DNA of 7,822 nt from Chloroflexota bacterium (GTDB taxonomy: Bacteria > Chloroflexota > Dormibacteria > Dormibacterales > Dormibacteraceae). Under the pieces are notes generated by a model that searched no databases, had not been told where the DNA came from, and saw only the letters and a list, made by a program, of their open reading frames with translations. The position numbers were made by a program, and so were the translations under genes. This document shows, piece after piece, positions 1-3,722 of this stretch (the stretch's first letter is position 1; the number at the start of each line of letters is the position of its first letter). The DNA lies in NCBI GenBank assembly GCA_005880175.1, contig VBJR01000099.1, positions 1 through 7,822 of the forward strand. Direction: 5' to 3'.

Positions 1-108
1 CATCGCGCCCGACACCATAACCAACCGCCCCACCTCTCCGCAGACCCTCATCCGCCAAGCCCTGGCTCCGGCCCGCTCAGCCGCCTACGCGCGGACCTGA
101 ATAGTTAC
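1..108. mobile_element. Probable end of an inserted element (IS66-like terminus?) interrupting the esterase gene
   Basis: The esterase reading frame is family-like up to its Pro-Trp at 109-114 and then runs into seven unrelated codons and a stop. Read leftwards on the minus strand, the foreign sequence begins GTAACTATTCAGG at position 108. IS66-family elements are known to begin with GTAA, so this start is consistent with a terminal inverted repeat of that family. That assignment rests on memory of the family and on the abrupt loss of homology. The other end, the target duplication and the transposase lie outside the window, so the element type is not proven. A recombination or deletion junction is the main alternative. 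Confidence 0.4.
2..100 (+). CDS. Possible 3' tail of a transposase or other element-borne gene (partial)
   Basis: An open plus-strand frame enters from the left edge and ends in TGA at 98-100, eight bases before the proposed element boundary at 108. The 32 visible residues end in RQALAPARSAAYART. They are too few and too Ala/Pro/Arg-rich to assign to a family. A stop codon inside or next to a terminal inverted repeat is common for transposase genes, and that is the only reason to list it. A random open frame in GC-rich DNA would look the same. Confidence 0.2.
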   Translation: MAPDTITNRPTSPQTLIRQALAPARSAAYART

Positions 109-972
109 CCACGGCTGCTCGTTGAAGGCGCTGCTCAGCGGCTGGGCGCCCGACTCCCCGGGGATGCCGCGGAGGATGGGCACGCCGGCGCTGCCCGACT
201 CGATCGGCATGGTCAGGGCGATGCGCTCGTCGAAGGCGCCGGCGGCGAACGCGCCCTTCCCGAACCGCGAGCAGCCCGTGACGCCGACGGCGTCCGCCTT
301 GAGGACGCTGCCGCCCGACTGCTCGATCACGTCGATGATGCGGCTCACGCCCCACGCCCACGCGACCAGCAGCCCGGTGCTGCTCGTGGACCCGTAGATC
401 GTGTAGAAGGCGCCCTGCTTGTTGCTGCGCGCCGTTCCCTCCTGCCCGACCGCCATCGGGTTGTAGCTGATGATGGCGGCGCCCGAGCCGAGGATGGTCG
501 CCGTGTCCGCGCCGAGGCCGCCCACGACGACGACCGCCGGGAACGGCCCGGTGCCGCTCGGCAGCTGGACGCCCGCCGAGAAGCTCGCGCTCCGGCCGTT
601 CTGCGACACGTTGACGGTGATGCTGGTGCTCGAGACGGTCCCGGTGACGCTCGCGGGCTTCACGGGCTTCTGGCCGTAGACGAACGTCTGCTCCAGGTTC
701 TTGAGCTCGGCCCGCTGGCACCGCCAGTCGGACCTGGCGCTGATGCGCGTGCCGTCGAGCCTCATGAACGGATCGGGGAGCCTGGACACGGCGGTCAGCG
801 ACGCCGGCTGGCTGACCGCGCAGTCGGTGCCGTCGTCCTCGACGGCTCCGGCGGCAACGGCGCCGCCCCCGGATCTCGCGGTCGCCGCGACCACCCCGGC
901 GATCGCGAGCGCCGCCACCGCCAGCACGACGACCGTCGAACGGACCTTCGCACGGGTCGATCTGATGATCAC
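85..972 (-). pseudogene. Truncated CE15 glucuronoyl (4-O-methylglucuronoyl) esterase-like secreted protein
   Basis: CE15 esterases cleave ester bonds between glucuronic acid on xylan and lignin alcohols outside the cell. The GTG at 970-972 is chosen because GGAGGG lies nine bases upstream; the longer frame from an ATG at 994-996 would place this ribosome site inside the gene. The 295-residue product has a basic N-terminus, a hydrophobic segment at about residues 13-31 (signal peptide or anchor), then the alpha/beta-hydrolase core. The nucleophile motif GCSRFGKG is at 233-240 with Ser235. Glu258 in ESGSAG lies 23 residues later, the same spacing as the Ser/Glu pair of the fungal enzyme Cip2. 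The catalytic His normally found over 100 residues further on is absent: after NEQPW the last seven residues (VTIQVRA) come from the adjoining foreign sequence. The product is therefore probably inactive. The family call is firm; the pseudogene status is inferred from the missing C-terminus. Confidence 0.8.
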
Positions 973-995
973 CTGGACTCTCCCTCCAACACGCA

Positions 996-1013
996 TTCCG
1001 AAACGTTTCGGAA
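996..1013. promoter_or_regulatory. 18-bp perfect palindrome, LacI/GalR-type operator
   Basis: TTCCGAAACGTTTCGGAA is perfectly self-complementary, with the central CG flanked by GAAA/TTTC that is characteristic of LacI/GalR-family sites. It lies 23 bases upstream of the esterase GTG start and just downstream of a candidate -10 box (1027-1032). A bound repressor would therefore block transcription initiation or elongation. Actinobacterial polysaccharide-utilisation genes are often controlled by LacI-family repressors at similar sites. The cognate regulator is not in the window. Confidence 0.65.
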
Positions 1014-1026
1014 ATCTGTCGGAACA

Positions 1027-1032
1027 AGCCTA
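1027..1032 (-). promoter_or_regulatory. Candidate -10 box for the esterase gene
   Basis: On the minus strand TAGGCT fits the actinobacterial TANNNT -10 pattern. Transcription would start near 1020, leaving a leader of about 48 bases that holds the palindrome and the GGAGGG ribosome site. No convincing -35 hexamer is seen 16-19 bases upstream, as is common for activated or group-A-like promoters in this phylum. Confidence 0.4.
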
Positions 1033-1090
1033 CGATGAAATCGGCCCGTTGGGGCAGCGACGTGGGCGCCGCCAGCCGCGACGCCGGCGA

Positions 1091-2335
1091 TCAGGTTCCG
1101 GAATGATCCCGCAACAGGGACCGGCGCCGCACGGCCGCGACCGCGACGCCGAGGGCGATGGTCAGCAGCGCCGAGGCGAGCAGCGTCCGCTGGCCGCCGA
1201 TGGCGGCGACGATGGGGCCGCCCAGCAGCGTCCCGGCCGCCGTGGAGGGCGTGGTGAGCGCGGCGCGGGTGGCGAGCACCCGGCTCAGCAGGTGCGGCGG
1301 GCTGGAGCCCTGGAACAGCGCCGTGCAGATCGCGGAGAACGGCCCGTAGATCACTCCGCCGGCCGCGAACCCGATCAGCCCGGGCAGCACCGCGCCGGTC
1401 AGGCCGAGCGGCAGCAGCGCGGCTCCCCAGCCGGCGATGATCGCCGCCACCACCGCCCACAGGGGCCGGTGCCGGAGCAGGCCGGCGCCCAGGCTCCCGG
1501 CGATGGCGCCGATCCCGAACGTGGCCCAGAACGTGCCGAGCAGCGCGGCCGAGCCGTGCACCTCGTCGGCGATGTGGATCGGGAGGGCCACCTCGACCGG
1601 CCCGTAGAGGAAGAAGAACGCGCAGGTGACCGCGAGCAGGCCGGCGAGGCGGGGGTCGCCGAGGATGGCCCGCATCCCGCTGGTGGCCACGGTGGCTGGC
1701 GGCGGCGCCGGTGGCGCGGGAACGTGGGACCGGGAGGCCGAGAGGCAGGTGACGGCCAGCACCGCGAAGCTGCCCGCGTCGGCGGCGATGGCCCAGCCCG
1801 GACCGGCCCAGGCGCTCAGGCCGCCGGCCAGTGCCGGCCCGATCACGTAGGACAGCTGGATGAACGAGGAGAGCAGCGCGTTGCCGGTCACGCGGTCCTC
1901 GTCGGGCACCAGCTCCGCGATCAGCGTGTACACGCCGGCGTTGCCCCACGCGTGCAGGAGCGACGATCCGGCCAGCAGGACGACGTACGGGGCCGGGGTG
2001 AGGCGGCCCGTGATGGCCAGGCCGGCGATGGTCCCGAGGGCGACGGCGCGCAGCGCGGCGTCCACGGTCACCAGCGCGGTGCCCGGCAGGCCGCGGACCA
2101 GCCGGGCGAGCACGGCGGCGCCGAGCGTGGCGGGGAGCGAGTACGCCGCGACGGCCAGGGCGGTCCACACCCCGGACTGGCCGGGCGGCGCGATGCCCAC
2201 GGCGAGCCAGGCCACGGCGACCACGCTCATCCCGTCGCCGATCGCGGACAGGAGCATCGCCGGCAGGACCCGGCGCAGCACGGGCCGCCGCAGCACCCTG
2301 CGGAACGGGGCGACGGGGTTCACGAGCGCTGCCAT
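1091..2335 (-). CDS. MFS transporter, MFS_3 / EntS-like (DHA3) exporter
   Basis: The product is a 414-residue integral membrane protein expected to export small molecules by proton antiport; members of this family export siderophores, macrolides and other drugs. Two hydrophobic halves, consistent with six helices each, are separated by a Pro-rich cytoplasmic linker at about residues 200-222. The helix-4/5 region reads LVPDEDRVTGNALLSSF (142-158) followed by a Gly/Pro helix ending GPALAGGL, the family signature of MFS_3 proteins. The frame stays open to 2464, but the ATG at 2333-2335 is preferred: it begins a typical short amphipathic N-terminus, and a TANNNT box sits seven bases upstream, suggesting a leaderless message. 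The extra 43 codons upstream are Arg/Gly/Pro-rich and overlap the divergent gene's start. The substrate cannot be read from sequence. There is no obvious operon partner: the next minus-strand gene downstream has its own promoter. Confidence 0.88.
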   Translation of the reverse strand: MAALVNPVAPFRRVLRRPVLRRVLPAMLLSAIGDGMSVVAVAWLAVGIAPPGQSGVWTALAVAAYSLPATLGAAVLARLVRGLPGTALVTVDAALRAVALGTIAGLAITGRLTPAPYVVLLAGSSLLHAWGNAGVYTLIAELVPDEDRVTGNALLSSFIQLSYVIGPALAGGLSAWAGPGWAIAADAGSFAVLAVTCLSASRSHVPAPPAPPPATVATSGMRAILGDPRLAGLLAVTCAFFFLYGPVEVALPIHIADEVHGSAALLGTFWATFGIGAIAGSLGAGLLRHRPLWAVVAAIIAGWGAALLPLGLTGAVLPGLIGFAAGGVIYGPFSAICTALFQGSSPPHLLSRVLATRAALTTPSTAAGTLLGGPIVAAIGGQRTLLASALLTIALGVAVAAVRRRSLLRDHSGT

Positions 2336-2342
2336 GGCGACC

Positions 2343-2348
2343 AGGCTA
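2343..2348 (-). promoter_or_regulatory. Candidate -10 box for leaderless MFS transcript
   Basis: TAGCCT on the minus strand lies seven bases before the ATG at 2335, the spacing that places the transcription start on the initiation codon itself. No Shine-Dalgarno sequence precedes this ATG, which agrees with leaderless translation. No clear -35 element is seen. Confidence 0.45.
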
Positions 2349-2396
2349 GTGGGCGCCCGGGAGGGACGGCTTCTCGATTCGTGATGGATGGCGCCG

Positions 2397-2427
2397 GCAT
2401 GGGACCCCCGGTCGAAACCGCCCATGC
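2397..2427. repeat. 7-bp inverted repeat in the divergent intergenic region
   Basis: GCATGGG at 2397-2403 is repeated in inverse orientation as CCCATGC at 2421-2427, with 17 bases between. It lies between the divergent MFS and small membrane protein genes and could be a regulator site. The arms are short and GC-rich, so chance is a fair explanation. Confidence 0.2.
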
Positions 2428-2462
2428 GGGGCCCGGGACCCATCCGGCACCATGTGCGGGCC

Positions 2463-3002
2463 ATGCAGACCGAACGGCCCGAGCTGCCGCAGCAGACCCT
2501 CCCCCACTACTCGCCCGACGGCCGCTGGTGGTGGGACGGGGCGACATGGCTCTCCATCCGGCCGCGCTTCCTGGTGCACGTGGGTCGCGGGGCCATGCCC
2601 CCGTCCGTCACCGCGATCGCGCACTGGATCACCCTGCTGCTGGGCGCCGACCTCGCGGTGGCCAGCCTGGGCATGGGCCTGTGGTTCCCGATCGAGGCCG
2701 ACGTCCCCAATGGCAGGTATCTTCCGTTCCTCCTGTGCGCTGCCGCCGCGTTGGGGTTGATCCTGGCGGCCCTGCTGCTCCTGACGGTCCGCCGGCGGCC
2801 GGCCCGCGTCGGAGCCGTGGTCCTGCCGATCGTCGCCCTGGGCGTCCTCACGGCGGGGGGCAGGTTCGTCCCCGTGGTCCACGACTTCATGCTTCCGCTG
2901 GCCGGGGGCCTGGCGATCGGCGGGCTGGTCCTCGGGCTGTACCTGCTCGCGGCCGCCGACGCGAAGGCGTGGTTCAGGGTGCCGCCCGGCCGCTGGTGGT
3001 GA
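2463..3002 (+). CDS. Small four-helix membrane protein with DUF2510-like N-terminus
   Basis: The product is a 179-residue protein of unknown function. The start at 2463 gives an N-terminus containing YSPDGRWWWDGATWLS (about residues 16-31), which resembles the Trp-rich DUF2510 motif found at the cytoplasmic N-terminus of many actinobacterial membrane proteins. It is followed by about four hydrophobic segments (residues roughly 49-70, 84-104, 113-128 and 140-160). The C-terminus PPGRWW again carries two Trp. An in-frame ATG at 2388 would add 25 Pro/Arg-rich residues that look untranslated. No strong ribosome site precedes 2463. The gene is divergent from the MFS transporter with a 127-bp gap and ends three bases from the rhomboid gene, tail-to-tail. 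Its role is unknown. Confidence 0.72.
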   Translation: MQTERPELPQQTLPHYSPDGRWWWDGATWLSIRPRFLVHVGRGAMPPSVTAIAHWITLLLGADLAVASLGMGLWFPIEADVPNGRYLPFLLCAAAALGLILAALLLLTVRRRPARVGAVVLPIVALGVLTAGGRFVPVVHDFMLPLAGGLAIGGLVLGLYLLAAADAKAWFRVPPGRWW

Positions 3003-3005
3003 GCG

Positions 3006-3668
3006 CTAGCCCCGGGACCACCCGGCCGGCCTGCGGCCCCCGCGGGGGCGGAGCAGCAGCGTCAGCAGGAGGCCGCCCACGAAGCCGCCGATGTGCGCGC
3101 CGTACGCGACGCCGCCGGTCTGGGCCGTCTGCGAGAGGCTCGCGACGCCGTTCAGGAACTGCAGGACGATCCAGACCCCGATCATCACGTACGCCGGCAC
3201 CACGGCCGGGAAGAAGAAGACCAGCACCCGGACCCGGTTGGCCCCGAACATGACGACGTACGCGGCGAGCACGCCCGAGATCGCGCCGCTGGCGCCGATG
3301 CCGGGCAGCTGGGCGTCCGGCGCCAGGACGACCTGGCCGAGCCCGGCCAGCACCGCGCAGGCCAGGTAGAAGAGCAGGTAGCGGAGGTGGCCGAACGCGT
3401 CCTCCACGTTGTCCCCGAAGACGTAGAGGAACAGCATGTTGCCCAGGAGGTGCAGCCAGCCGGCGTGAAGGAACGCTGACGTCAGCAGCGTCTCGAGGCC
3501 GTGCCCGGCGCTGATGGACGCCGGGACCGCGCCCCAGCGGGTGATGTAGCCCTGCGGGTCGGGCTGGCCGAGCTCGACGAGGAACAGCAGGACGTTCGCC
3601 GCGATCAGGCCGTAGTTGACCACCGGGAACGTGCGGCGCGCGGTGTTGTCATCGCCGATCGGGATCAC
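3006..3668 (-). CDS. Rhomboid-family intramembrane serine protease
   Basis: Rhomboids cut transmembrane segments of substrate proteins within the membrane. The 220-residue product has the six-helix bacterial core. The L1 loop and helix-2 region shows HAGWLHLLGNMLFL, with the oxyanion-hole HxxxN as His73 and Asn77. The nucleophile motif GIGASGAISG contains Ser127, and the partner His192 sits in AHIGGFVGG. All catalytic elements are present, so it should be active. The start is GTG at 3666-3668. A TACACT -10-like box is 12 bases upstream, giving a very short leader and no clear ribosome site. The gene follows the large effector-like gene on the same strand after 54 bases, so co-transcription is possible, but it also has its own promoter candidate. 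The family call is certain; the substrate is unknown. Confidence 0.95.
   Translation of the reverse strand: MIPIGDDNTARRTFPVVNYGLIAANVLLFLVELGQPDPQGYITRWGAVPASISAGHGLETLLTSAFLHAGWLHLLGNMLFLYVFGDNVEDAFGHLRYLLFYLACAVLAGLGQVVLAPDAQLPGIGASGAISGVLAAYVVMFGANRVRVLVFFFPAVVPAYVMIGVWIVLQFLNGVASLSQTAQTGGVAYGAHIGGFVGGLLLTLLLRPRGGRRPAGWSRG
3036..3049. terminator. GC-only 14-bp palindrome at a convergent gene end
   Basis: GCCCCCGCGGGGGC is perfectly palindromic and lies inside the last codons of the rhomboid gene, about 35 bases past the end of the converging small membrane protein gene. The genes are only three bases apart, so any terminator for either must overlap coding DNA, and this is the strongest candidate dyad. 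It lacks a T-tract on either side, and runs of C and G are common in Pro/Arg/Gly codons, so the function is doubtful. Confidence 0.25.
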
Positions 3669-3680
3669 GAGACGGGCTTC

Positions 3681-3686
3681 AGTGTA
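3681..3686 (-). promoter_or_regulatory. Candidate -10 box for the rhomboid gene
   Basis: TACACT on the minus strand fits TANNNT and lies 12 bases before the GTG start, giving a predicted leader of about five bases. The sequence 17 bases further upstream (GCCTGG) is a poor -35. Confidence 0.35.
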
Positions 3687-3700
3687 GGGTCACGGACCCT
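3686..3700. terminator. 6-bp hairpin between effector gene and rhomboid gene
   Basis: AGGGTC, a three-base loop ACG, then GACCCT form a perfect short stem-loop 23-37 bases past the stop codon of the upstream minus-strand gene. There is no U-tract. It shares a base with the proposed rhomboid -10 box, so it may be an attenuating hairpin, an operator, or chance. Confidence 0.3.
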
Positions 3701-3722
3701 GGGCCAGGCTCCGCCCGACGCC

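Noticed and set aside
1089..1108. GATCA...TGATC inverted repeat around TTCCGGAA at the MFS stop codon
   Set aside because: The arms are five bases with unequal spacing, it sits within coding sequence and lacks a T-tract. It is too weak to call a terminator or operator.
969..2168. 399-codon minus-strand frame that might fuse MFS and esterase leaders
   Set aside because: It is an Arg/Pro/Gly-rich shadow of the MFS gene in another frame and reads through the promoter and operator region.
2452..2760. Alternative ATG at 2452 giving a 102-residue Cys-Gly-Pro start protein
   Set aside because: It is in a different frame from the membrane protein and its product is Ser/Arg/Pro/Trp-rich, a shadow of the Trp-rich coding region.
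701..3253. 850-codon plus-strand open frame
   Set aside because: It is antisense to the MFS and esterase genes and its product is Arg/Gly/Pro/Gln-rich low complexity without domains. This is the usual shadow of real genes in very GC-rich DNA.
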